DNA of 32,019 nucleotides from Crocinitomicaceae bacterium (GTDB lineage Bacteria; Bacteroidota; Bacteroidia; Flavobacteriales_D; Crocinitomicaceae), in NCBI GenBank assembly GCA_020436025.1, contig JAGQYP010000042.1, forward strand, positions 1 through 32,019. The letters run 5' to 3'. A model generated the notes under the pieces. That model did no database searches. It had not been told where the DNA came from and saw only the letters and a list, made by a program, of their open reading frames with translations. Made by a program: the position numbers and the translations under genes. This document shows positions 9,284 through 19,900 of this stretch, piece by piece (within the stretch, counting starts at the first letter, position 1; every line of letters starts with the position of its first letter).

Positions 9284-12169
9284 ATGAAAAGAAAATTACT
9301 GTTTACAAATCTATTTGTCTTTTTCACCCTAGGGGTGTTTGGACAAATGACCAATTCAACCGTTCCTCCACTTGCAGGAGGTAATGGATCAGCAGGTTGC
9401 ACCTTTAACCTGACTGTTAATGCGCCAATATCTCTGACTGAGATCGGACAAAGTTTTACAACTGCCTCCCAAACCTACGAAATTTGGTATTCGCCTACTG
9501 CAATTAATGGAACACCAAATATTTCTGCAGGTGGGGGTTGGACCATGCTTCAAACTGGATCGATCACAGGACTTTCGCCAAATAATACAACACCGGTTAT
9601 TTCATCCATTCCTTTGAATACTCCTTTAGTTTTAGCTCCTGGAACTTATGGTTTTTATATTGGTGGATCGAATGTAGTATACACAACCTACTCTTCAGGA
9701 CAATCAGCGTATTCAGATGCATTTACAACTATTGAGACAGGAACAAATGTTGGATATGGTGGAACAACACCAACTCCAACAAATCATCCTCGTCAGTTTA
9801 ATGGATCTGTTACTTACGTTCCAGTATCTTCTGTTTCAGATGACATCGCAATTGGTTCAATTATTACTCCTGGTTTTTTCTGTGGAGGAGCTTCAGATAG
9901 TTTAACAATAAGTGTTTCCAACTTCGGTACAACACAAATTGATAGTTTTAAAGTAGTTTGGGATATCAATTCGACTTTAGATTCTACTTGGGTTTTTGTA
10001 CCATTGGATACTTTTGGAGGAAGTGGAAGTAATTCAGCCACCATAAATGTAGCCAATATCATTATGCCTATGGGAACTGCTGATATTACAGTTTGGACAA
10101 AATCTCCTAATGGAAATACTGATGGTGATCAAACAAATGATACTACCTCGGTATCTTTAAATCCTTCCATGAACGGAACTTACATAATCGATGGTTCAGG
10201 CGCAGGAGATTATTTAACTTTTACTGATGCAGTAAATGATTTAGTTCTTAATGGTGTTTGTGGTCCGGTAGAACTAGCTGCAGTTGATGGAGTATATAAC
10301 GAACAAGTGACAATTCCTGAAATTCTGGGTGCTTCAAGTATCAATACAATCACTTTGAAGTCACAATCTGGGAACAACACAAATACTGTTCTTACTTATA
10401 ATGCTGTTGGAACAACTGACAACTGGGTCGTGTATTTAGACGGAGGTGATTACATTACAATCAAAAACCTTAGACTGGAATCCACTGGAACTACCTATGG
10501 TAGAGTAATTGTGATGGATAATGGTGCAAACTACAATACCATCGATAGCTGTTTTATTAAAGGAGATCAGGGAATTGCTTCAACCAGTACAAACATGGTT
10601 CTCTTGTATTCAACTTCTGGAGATGCTGATTCATACAATACCATTACAAATAATGCCTTTTTGAATGGTTCCTACGGCACTTATTTTTACGGAGGATCTA
10701 GCACCAACCTTGCACAAGGTAACGTTATCGAAAACAACTGGTTTTTGGATCAGTATTATATCGGGATCAGATATTATTACCAAGATGCTTTAGTTCTTAG
10801 AAACAACTATGTGAATTTGTCTGGAAACTACACAACCGGATCAAATTATGGAATTTACTTAGGATATTGTGATAATGCATCGGACATTTCATCAAACAGA
10901 ATTGTTGTTTCTCAAAGAGGATATGGTATGTACCTTACACTTTGTGATGGAACAATGGTGAATAGAGGGAGAATTTTCAACAATAGCGTAACAACTGGAG
11001 ATTCTACTACAACAAGTCTTGTCTACGGAATTTACTTGACTTCAACTGATTTTCATGATATTGAATTCAATAGCGTAAACGTGGTTGGAACTAGCACAAC
11101 AACTAGAGGACTGTATATTGCAGGTACTGATAATGAGGTGTATTCGAATAACATTGTAAATAATGGAACTGCAGGATATGCAGCTTATTATTCTTCTGGA
11201 GTAGATGCTTCTGATTACAATAACTTTTTTGCACCTAATACAGATTTGGTTTATTCGGGAGCGGCATATACAACTCTTGCTGATCTTCAAACAAACACAG
11301 GATTTGACTTGAATTCTTATTCAGTAGATCCAATGTATACAGCTTGGGACACGCTAAATACTTGTGCAGATGAATTGAATAACACAGCAAGACCCAATGC
11401 GATGATTACTGAGGATTTGGATGGAGAAATTAGAGGTGTTCTACCTGATATTGGTGCACATGAGTTTGAAGGAGTTGCTAACTTCTATATTGGAGCAGAT
11501 ACTTCACTTTGTAACAACCAAACTATAACAATTGGGGATTCAAATTCTACAAGCGTTTGGAACTGGAGTACAGGTGCAAATACCAATACAATTACCTTAT
11601 CAGGAGCTGATGCCGGAGTGATTGGAGTAGAAAGAACTAGTGAATGTGGAACTACTCAGGATACGATTGTGATTACAAACATTCCTGATCCTGTAGCTGG
11701 ATTTACATGGTCTTCATCTTATGTAACAGGTATTTTCACTAATACTTCAACAGGTGCAGACTCTTATCTATGGGATTTCGGAGACGGAAGTACTTCAACA
11801 TTGGAAAATCCACTTCATGTATACAGCTGGAAAGGAGATTTTGTTGTTACCTTGACAGTAACTGGAGAATGTGGAACAGCAGTGTTTACAGATACGATTA
11901 ATTTAGATGTAGTTGGTGTTGATGAGAATGAGTTAGTTGAATTTAATTTGTATCCAAACCCAACAAATGGCGAGGTTACTATCACTTTCAATCAGACATT
12001 ACAAAATGCATCATTAGATTTCATTGATGCTACAGGTAGAATTCTATTATCTAAAGAAATTACTTCAAATCAAATGAACTTCTCTGTAAGTCAGTTTGAA
12101 AACGGAGTATACTTTGTAAAAGTAAATGGAGCAGGATTCACTAGAACATCTAGATTAGTGAAGAAATAA
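9284..12169 (+). CDS. Secreted beta-helix and PKD protein with T9SS type A sorting domain
   Basis: A 961-residue protein with signal peptide MKRKLLFTNLFVFFTLGVFGQ. Residues of about 25-180 are a Gly/Thr-rich beta domain, about 185-290 resemble a CARDB-type Ig fold, and about 296-645 are a right-handed parallel beta-helix with repeated N-N-x-I/V turns and a GDYLTF opening, the pectate-lyase-like fold. After it comes the common DIGAHEFEG segment. A PKD domain at about 805-875 carries WDFGDGST. The C-terminal type A sorting domain begins YPNPTNGEV (about 889) and ends RTSRLVKK. The helix could bind or cleave a polysaccharide, but I see no catalytic residues I can assign, so adhesion is equally possible. 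It has its own promoter and a strong terminator, so it is probably monocistronic. Confidence 0.9.
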   Translation: MKRKLLFTNLFVFFTLGVFGQMTNSTVPPLAGGNGSAGCTFNLTVNAPISLTEIGQSFTTASQTYEIWYSPTAINGTPNISAGGGWTMLQTGSITGLSPNNTTPVISSIPLNTPLVLAPGTYGFYIGGSNVVYTTYSSGQSAYSDAFTTIETGTNVGYGGTTPTPTNHPRQFNGSVTYVPVSSVSDDIAIGSIITPGFFCGGASDSLTISVSNFGTTQIDSFKVVWDINSTLDSTWVFVPLDTFGGSGSNSATINVANIIMPMGTADITVWTKSPNGNTDGDQTNDTTSVSLNPSMNGTYIIDGSGAGDYLTFTDAVNDLVLNGVCGPVELAAVDGVYNEQVTIPEILGASSINTITLKSQSGNNTNTVLTYNAVGTTDNWVVYLDGGDYITIKNLRLESTGTTYGRVIVMDNGANYNTIDSCFIKGDQGIASTSTNMVLLYSTSGDADSYNTITNNAFLNGSYGTYFYGGSSTNLAQGNVIENNWFLDQYYIGIRYYYQDALVLRNNYVNLSGNYTTGSNYGIYLGYCDNASDISSNRIVVSQRGYGMYLTLCDGTMVNRGRIFNNSVTTGDSTTTSLVYGIYLTSTDFHDIEFNSVNVVGTSTTTRGLYIAGTDNEVYSNNIVNNGTAGYAAYYSSGVDASDYNNFFAPNTDLVYSGAAYTTLADLQTNTGFDLNSYSVDPMYTAWDTLNTCADELNNTARPNAMITEDLDGEIRGVLPDIGAHEFEGVANFYIGADTSLCNNQTITIGDSNSTSVWNWSTGANTNTITLSGADAGVIGVERTSECGTTQDTIVITNIPDPVAGFTWSSSYVTGIFTNTSTGADSYLWDFGDGSTSTLENPLHVYSWKGDFVVTLTVTGECGTAVFTDTINLDVVGVDENELVEFNLYPNPTNGEVTITFNQTLQNASLDFIDATGRILLSKEITSNQMNFSVSQFENGVYFVKVNGAGFTRTSRLVKK

Positions 12170-12188
12170 TTATTTAGAGTATTTCATT

Positions 12189-12222
12189 AAAAAAGGCAAT
12201 CTAGTTACAGATTGCCTTTTTT
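12189..12222 (+). terminator. Rho-independent terminator
   Basis: GGCAATCT (12195-12202) pairs with AGATTGCC (12209-12216) around a 6-base loop, with six A's before and six T's after. It closes the beta-helix protein gene. Confidence 0.9.
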
Positions 12223-12254
12223 GTTCTAAACAAATAGAGAAATTAGTATATTCG
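12221..12254 (+). promoter_or_regulatory. Candidate promoter for lnt overlapping the terminator tail
   Basis: TTG at 12221-12223, made from the last T's of the terminator, lies 23 bases before TATATTCG at 12247-12254, which differs from TAnnTTTG at one base. The box ends 3 bases before the lnt ATG, so if used it would give a leaderless mRNA. Confidence 0.35.
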
Positions 12255-12257
12255 GTC

Positions 12258-13826
12258 ATGCAAATCATCCAATCTACAGGTCTCCTTTTGTTGTCTACCC
12301 TCTTGCTATTTTTAGCATGGCCTCCGTTTTATTTTGGCCCATTAATCTTTATCGGACTTGTTCCCATCTTCATTTATTTAGATAAAATTTCTTCTGAAAA
12401 AAAACCGCTTCGTTATATATTGGGATTCATAGGTTTTTATTTGCCCTTATCTTTATTTTCATGTTTCGCCTCCTTAAATGCATGGGGAGATGTAAATACA
12501 AGCGTCCTCATTGGAGTATTCGTTAATTTTTTCCCATTGAGCTTGGTCTTGGGATTCTCTGTCTTAATTCCGAAAAAAGTCTTTCGCACACTCTTCATTC
12601 TTTTTGGTTGGGGAAGCATGGAATTGTTTCAGCAATATTGGCAATTGAACGCTCCTTTATTTTTATTGGGGAATGGTTTAGGAAAATTTCCTTCATTGAT
12701 TCAGCATTATGCCATTTGGGGAGGAATAGGTGGATCCATTTATATTGTTTGGATCAATATGATGATTGCGAAGGGAGTCCTTATTTTTAAGTCAAAAGCC
12801 TTTCAAAAAAAGCATTGGTTTTGGATTGCAGGAAGTTTATTGCCACTTATCTTTTCAATTAGCGTTTTCCTTGGATCATCTTCTGAAACTGCCAAAAATG
12901 AAATAGCAGCGAAAGTAGGGATCTTACTACCAAACTTTGATCAATATCAGAAAGAATATGCGCAAAATCCTTATTTATTGATTGATCGATATAACAACCT
13001 ATTTGAAGAACTAAATCAGCAGGATGTAGATCTGGTTGTTCTTCCTGAAACGGCTGTTTTAAATAGTGGATGGGTTGAAAATTTAAATGCACACAATGGC
13101 GCCAACCCATTAGATTCCTTATTACCAGGTAAAGAAATAGTTTTGGGAACCTATTTGTTTTCTATTAGCAAAAACGGAGGTGCAGATGCGCCCTATTATG
13201 TGAGGCATGATTCCGTTAATAAAATCTACTACGAAACACATAATTGTGCAGTATACCGAAATAATATGAACCAGTATGCCATTCGAAGTAAAGGAAAGTT
13301 TATCCCTTTTCATGATGCCATGCCTTACTCCAGTATATTGATGTTTACAGAAAATTGGATCAATCAGGTCGGGGTTCGAACCTATATTTCAAAATATTCT
13401 GGAAATGAAACGGATGTATTTTCAACTCAATCTGGAATACGCATTTACACTCTTCTTTGCTTTGAATCCTTTTTCAGCAATCTTATTGTTCAAGAAAATA
13501 AAAATGACTTGATTTTAGTGCTTGCAAATGAAATATGGAACGACAATGAAAGAGGAAGACAGCAATACATTGATTATTTAGTACCTCGAGCTATTGAATC
13601 AGGCAAACCAATTCTAAAAGTTTCAAACGGAGGTTATTCTGTTTTCATAGATTCTTATGGAAACACAAGCGCAAAATTAGATCCATCTCAAAGTCAATTT
13701 CACGTTATTTCCATTTCAAAATCAAAAAATTCCTCCTTCTATTCTAAAATTTCGGGAACGTGGCACATACTTGTTATATTATTAACAATAACTCCGCTGT
13801 TTAGTTTGTTTTTTAAACGTACTTGA
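12258..13826 (+). CDS. lnt: Apolipoprotein N-acyltransferase
   Basis: A 522-residue inner-membrane enzyme that adds the third acyl chain to the N-terminal cysteine of lipoproteins. About six N-terminal transmembrane helices fill residues 5-215, then a periplasmic carbon-nitrogen hydrolase domain, then one final helix near the C-terminus. The expected catalytic triad can be placed at E264 (VLPETA), K345 (SKGKFIPF) and C401 (LLCFES). The family-typical NEIW and SNGGYS stretches follow. The sequence is diverged from E. coli Lnt but all key residues are kept. It lies between two surface-protein genes and before two lipoprotein genes, which it presumably serves together with many others. Confidence 0.9.
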   Translation: MQIIQSTGLLLLSTLLLFLAWPPFYFGPLIFIGLVPIFIYLDKISSEKKPLRYILGFIGFYLPLSLFSCFASLNAWGDVNTSVLIGVFVNFFPLSLVLGFSVLIPKKVFRTLFILFGWGSMELFQQYWQLNAPLFLLGNGLGKFPSLIQHYAIWGGIGGSIYIVWINMMIAKGVLIFKSKAFQKKHWFWIAGSLLPLIFSISVFLGSSSETAKNEIAAKVGILLPNFDQYQKEYAQNPYLLIDRYNNLFEELNQQDVDLVVLPETAVLNSGWVENLNAHNGANPLDSLLPGKEIVLGTYLFSISKNGGADAPYYVRHDSVNKIYYETHNCAVYRNNMNQYAIRSKGKFIPFHDAMPYSSILMFTENWINQVGVRTYISKYSGNETDVFSTQSGIRIYTLLCFESFFSNLIVQENKNDLILVLANEIWNDNERGRQQYIDYLVPRAIESGKPILKVSNGGYSVFIDSYGNTSAKLDPSQSQFHVISISKSKNSSFYSKISGTWHILVILLTITPLFSLFFKRT

Positions 13827-13842
13827 GGGGTTGCCCCCTCAA
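13823..13842 (+). terminator. GC-rich hairpin overlapping the lnt stop codon (terminator-like)
   Basis: TTGAGGGG pairs perfectly with CCCCTCAA around the loop TTGC; the stop codon TGA lies inside the left arm. Only two T's follow, then C's, so it is not a standard intrinsic terminator. It may slow or stop transcription between lnt and the giant gene, or shield the 3' end. Confidence 0.45.
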
Positions 13843-13924
13843 TTCCCCAAATTAAAGGTCTCTAGCTTCAAAATGGGACAACCGTCTTAGTAAATTTAAC
13901 GTTGACACATCAAAGAATCGAATC

Positions 13925-16900
13925 ATGAGTTTACGTGTAAAAGAACTATTAGTCATAGTTGGAATTTTGCTATCTAGCAATTTTTTATTTGCTGGAGGAA
14001 ACCCGACAGCGGATTTCAGTATCACTCCTTCTGTGGCTCCAACGGGTACAACGGTATGTTTTACGGATGCTTCTACTGCTGAAGACCCTCCTTTAACTGA
14101 TTGGCTTTGGACCTTTGATGGGCAAGCTCCTGACGCAACGATTCAAAATCCACCATGTGTTACCTACAATACACCTGGAACATATGATGTTTGTCTTACA
14201 GTAACTGAATCTGACGGTGATGACAATCAAGATTGTCAGACGGTAACAATTTACAACGAATACAACGTAGGTACAGAAAATGGGAACACCATCACCACCT
14301 GTTCCGGCATGGTCACAGACCCTGGAGGATTTTCAGGGAATTACGGCAATAATCAGAATAATACAGTAACTTTTTGCAGTGGATCCACGGATTTGATTCA
14401 GTTTCAAATGCAGATGATTGCATTGGGGGCAGGTGATCAGATTAATATTTATGAGGGAACAGGAACAGGAGGAAATCAGATAGCTCATTACACCTCTACC
14501 AACAATGGTCAAACCCCTTCCCTTGTAGCATTAAATACATGTATAACTGTCGAATTTATTTCTGATGGCACAGGGGTAGATGCAGGATTTCAAGGGATTG
14601 TATCTTGTGTGCCTGACAATTATTATTTAATTAGTGGTTATGATGGTCAAACCATTACAGATTGTGGTGGTTCTGCAACTTTCTGGGATCCAGGAGGACC
14701 AGGAGGAAACTATGGAAACAATCAAAATTATACAATAACATTTTGTGCAGACGATCCGAGTGAGGTAGTTCAAATTCTTTTCCAATCAATGCATTTGAGT
14801 GCGGGTGATGTTTTGAACGTTTACGATGGAGTAGGAACGTCTGGTCAATTAGTGTATACGATTGACAACACAGACAACGGAAACAATTCCTTTTTATTCC
14901 CTGGTCTAACCGTAACAGGAATTTCTCAATGCGTTACTTATGAATTTATTTCCAATGGTTCGGGAACGAATTCTGGATGGGAAGGAGATATCAGTTGTGA
15001 AACTCCACCACCATATTGTAACCCAGGAAATAATCCTCCAGCAGCAGACAACTTCGAGGCTGCTACTCCAATTTGTGATTTCACCCAATATTGTGGAACA
15101 ACTTCTTCATTTTACGGAGTAGATATGGGGCCTTGGGGTCAGACTTCCTGGTTTGATGGTTCACTAGAAAATAACAGCTGGTTAATGTTTACGGCTGATG
15201 CCACAACGGCTACATTTAATGTAAGTACTGATGCGGGTTGTTCCGGAATTCAAATCGGAATTTACTCAGTAGATGCTGCAGGTAACGTAACCTGGCATTC
15301 TCCACCTGCAATAAATGGTGGATTCGATTATACCAATATTGACAATGGCTTTTCAGGTTCAGGCGTTTTAAATGCAAACAATTTAACACCTGGAGAAACC
15401 TATTATATCATGATTGACGGACACGGTGGTGCTGTTTGTGATTACTGGTTAACAGCAGGAATTGGAGTTGCCGTTCCGGATCCACAGATTACCGGAAACG
15501 CAACCATGTGTTTTGGAGATGCTGAATCATTAACCGTTACAGATCTTAATGGTTCCACAAATATCAACTGGATTTGGACTTGGAATTCAGGAGCGGGCGG
15601 ACCCGTTTCAGGTTCTTCGATTGATTTAAGTACATTTCCTCCTGGCACCTACACATTTGATGTAATTGCGGATGGATTTGAAAACTGTGCAGATCCATCG
15701 GATGTGTCGGACCAATTTACGATTACAATTAATCCATGCGGATGTACACCTCCAACCATCAATATAAATAACCTTTCTGTGTGTTCGCCAAACTCAGTAG
15801 ATCTTAACTCTGCAATCGATGCATCTTCTGATCCAGCGACAATCAGTTTTCATGCAAGTGCAACAGATGCGAACAACGATATTAATCCAATATCCTCAAC
15901 TGTTTCCGTATCTGGAACTTACCATGTAAGAGCAGAAGATCCGGGTGATCCAACATGTTTTACAGTTGAGACAATTACCGTCACAGTAAACAATCCACCA
16001 AATATCAATGCTACTGGAGACGCGACCATTTGTCAAGGTGATCCGGCAGTAACAATTTCTGCTTCTGGAGATGCAGGAACTTTTTCCTGGGATAATGGAT
16101 TGGGAACAGGGGCTTCACATGGAGTTTCTCCAGCAACAACAACTACTTATACCGTAACTTTAACCGACGGAAACGGTTGTACAAATACAGATCAAGTTAC
16201 GATTACAGTGAATACTTGTGCTTGTACTCCTCCAGTCTTCACAGTTACAAATCCAGCAGCGATCTGTTCACCAGCCACTTATGATTTAACAGGAGCAGTT
16301 TCAGGAACAGGCGCGAATATTGTTAGTTATCATGCATCAAATGCTGATGCCAACGCAGATATCAATGCTCTTGGTTCAACCGTTGTATCAGCTTCTGGAA
16401 CATATTACGTAAGAGTTGAAGACCCAGGAGATCCAACTTGTTTTTCAGTTCAACCAATCACAGTAACAGTAAACACTCCAGTTACACCAACTTTTGATGG
16501 AGTATCGCCAATTTGTTCGGGAGATGCATTAGCGGCTCTTCCTACAACAAGTACAAATGGAATAACTGGAACTTGGTCACCAGCTTTGGATAATACGGCT
16601 ACGACAACTTATACATTTACTCCAACTGCGGGTCAGTGTGCAACAACAACGACTTTAACTATTACAGTTAATCCTAATGTCACTCCAACGTTCAACCCTG
16701 TTGCGGCTATTTGTTCAGGAGATGCATTGGCTGCTCTTCCTACAACTTCAACAAATGGAATTACGGGTACATGGTCACCGGCTTTGGATAATACAGCTAC
16801 GACAACGTATACATTTACTCCAACTGCAGGTCAGTGTGCAACAACAACTACTTTAACCATTACAGTTAATCCAAATGTGACTCCAACATTCAATCCAGTT

Positions 16901-19900
16901 GCGGCTATTTGTTCTGGAGATGCACTTGCTGCACTTCCAACAACAAGTACAAATGGAATTACTGGAACATGGTCACCAGCTTTGGATAATACGGCTACAA
17001 CAACGTATACATTTACTCCAACTGCGGGTCAGTGTGCGACTACTACAACTTTAACGATCACTGTTAATCCATTACCAACATTTACTGTGACTCCTTCGAA
17101 TCCTACTTCTTGTTTATTAAGTAATGGAACTATTACAATTTCTGGATTAGATCCTAATACAGTTTATATCATCGATGATGGAAGTGGGCCACTTGTCAAT
17201 CCTTCTGATGCTTTTGGAGAAATTGTACTTTCTGGTTACGGACCTACAACAATTAATTCTATTTCAATTGAAGATCAAAATACAGGATGTACAACTGTAG
17301 ATAATACAGGTTGGACATTAACTGCTCCAGCGGCTCCGACAATCACTGTGAACCCTGATCAAACTATTTGCGCGGGAGAAAGTGTTACATTATCGTCTAC
17401 TGTATCAAGTGGAACAGTCTCTTGGGTAGATAACTTTGCTATTACACACAATGAAGGAGATGTAGTGAGTCCTTTGGTTACAACAACCTACACGGCTACT
17501 GCTTCAGATAATGGTTGTAATACTTCTGCTTCCTTTACAATCACAGTGACTCCTGAAGTGACACCAACGTTTAACCCAGTTGCAGCTATTTGTTCTGGAG
17601 ATGCACTTGCTGCTCTTCCTACAACAAGTACCAATGGAATTACTGGAACCTGGTCACCGGCTTTGGATAATACAGCTACAACAACCTATACATTTACTCC
17701 AACTGCAGGTCAATGTGCTACCACAACTACACTTACAATTACAGTTAATTCACCAACAACCAACACTGTAAATGTAGATGTTTGTGAGAATGACTCCTAC
17801 ACTTTTGCTGATGGTTCTACTTCAACAATTACAGCTTCAACATCACTTGTAACAACACTTACTGCAGCCAATGGATGTGATTCGGTGGTGACTGAAAACA
17901 TCACCATGCTATCTCCAGTTGCCAACACAGTAAATGCAGATGTGTGTGATGGCGATTCTTACACTTTTGCGGATGGATCTACTTCAACGATCACAGCTTC
18001 TACTTCTCTTGTCACTACACTTACTGCAGCCAATGGATGTGACTCGGTGGTTACAGAAAACATCACTATGATTCCTGTTGTTACCAATACTGTAACAGTA
18101 AACCTTTGCTCTGGAGCTAACCATACTTATGCAGATGGAACGGTATCGAATAATATCACTGCAAATGAATCTCATGTATCTATTCTTACTTCAGCTGCGG
18201 GATGCGACTCAACAGTGACCGAAAATGTGGTTATTGGTCCAAATATCACCAATACTGTAAACGTAGATGTATGTGAAAACAACTCTTATACTTTTGCTGA
18301 TGGATCTACTTCAACCATCACAGCTTCTACATCACTTGTGACCACTTTGGTTTCTCTAAATGGTTGCGATTCAGTAGTAACAGAAAATATCACCATGCTT
18401 CCAATCATTACAAATACAATCAATGTAGATGTATGCGATGGAGGTTCATATACTTTCGCTGATGGGTCTACTTCTACCATTACAGCTTCAACATCTTTGA
18501 CTACTATATTAACTGCAGCTTCTGGTTGTGATTCGGTAGTAACTGAGAATGTAAATATGTTGTCGCCAGTTGCCAACACCGTAAATGTTGATGTTTGTGA
18601 GAATGACTCCTATACTTTTGCAGATGGATCTACATCAACCATTACTGCTTCTACTTCTCTTGTAACAACACTTACTGGAGCAAATGGATGTGACTCGGTA
18701 GTAACTGAAAACATCACCATGCTTCCTGTTTACAATATCACAGAGAATGTAAATGCATGTGAGAACTCAACTTATACTTTCCCTGATGCTTCAACTCAGG
18801 TAATTACAGCAAACACTTCTTATACAAGTAATCTTACTTCAGCTGGAGGCTGTGATTCCATCATTGTAACGAATGTGACCATGGATCCAATTCAGAATAC
18901 AACAGTCAATACCGACATCTGTTCTGGATCAAGCTTCACTTATGCTGATGGGACAACATCAACCAATATTACAGCCAATGAGTCGCATGTATCGACTTTA
19001 ACTTCGGCTGCTGGTTGTGACTCGATTGTAACGGAGAACTTAAATATTGTTCCAGCAATTACGAATACTATTGATGTGGATGTTTGTGAAAATAACTCGT
19101 ATACATTTGCAGACGGTTCCACTTCAACTATCACAGCTTCCACTTCACTTGTGACTACTTTGGTTTCGGCTAATGGTTGTGATTCAATAATAACAGAAAA
19201 CATCACCATGCTTCCTGTTTTTACCAATACCTTATCAGTTAACCTTTGCTCTGGTGCTAACCATACTTATGCAGATGGAACGGTATCGAATAATATTACT
19301 GCAAATGAATCACATGTTTCCATTCTTACTTCAGCTGGGGGATGTGACTCAACAGTAACCGAAAATGTGATTGTTGGTCCAAATATCACTAATACAATCA
19401 ATATCGATGTATGTGAAAACGAGTCCTATACTTTTGCTGATGGTTCGACTTCTTCTATCACAGCTTCCACTTCATTAGTAACTACATTAGTTTCTGCGAA
19501 TGGATGTGACTCAGTAATTACCGAAAACATCACCATGTTGCCTATTTACAATATCACAGAGAATGTAAATGCTTGTGAGAACTCAACTTATACTTTCCCT
19601 GATGCTTCTACACAAGTAATTACAGCAAACACTTCTTACACTTCAAACTTAACTAGTGCAGGAGGTTGTGATTCCATCATTGTAACGAATGTGACCATGG
19701 ATCCTATTCAGAATACTACCAATGATATTGTAGTGTGTGAAAACTCTACTGTTACTTATCCTGATGGAACAACAGAAGTAATTACTTCCAATACCACACA
19801 AACTTCTGTATTAACATCAGCTGCAGGTTGTGATTCAACAATTGTTACAACGGTTACCATGAACCCAGTTTATAACATTGCTGAAAATATTACTGTCTGT

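Noticed and set aside
17984..19227. Several minus-strand ORFs within the repeat array
   Set aside because: They repeat with the array period and arise from its codon bias; they have no start region or domain of their own.
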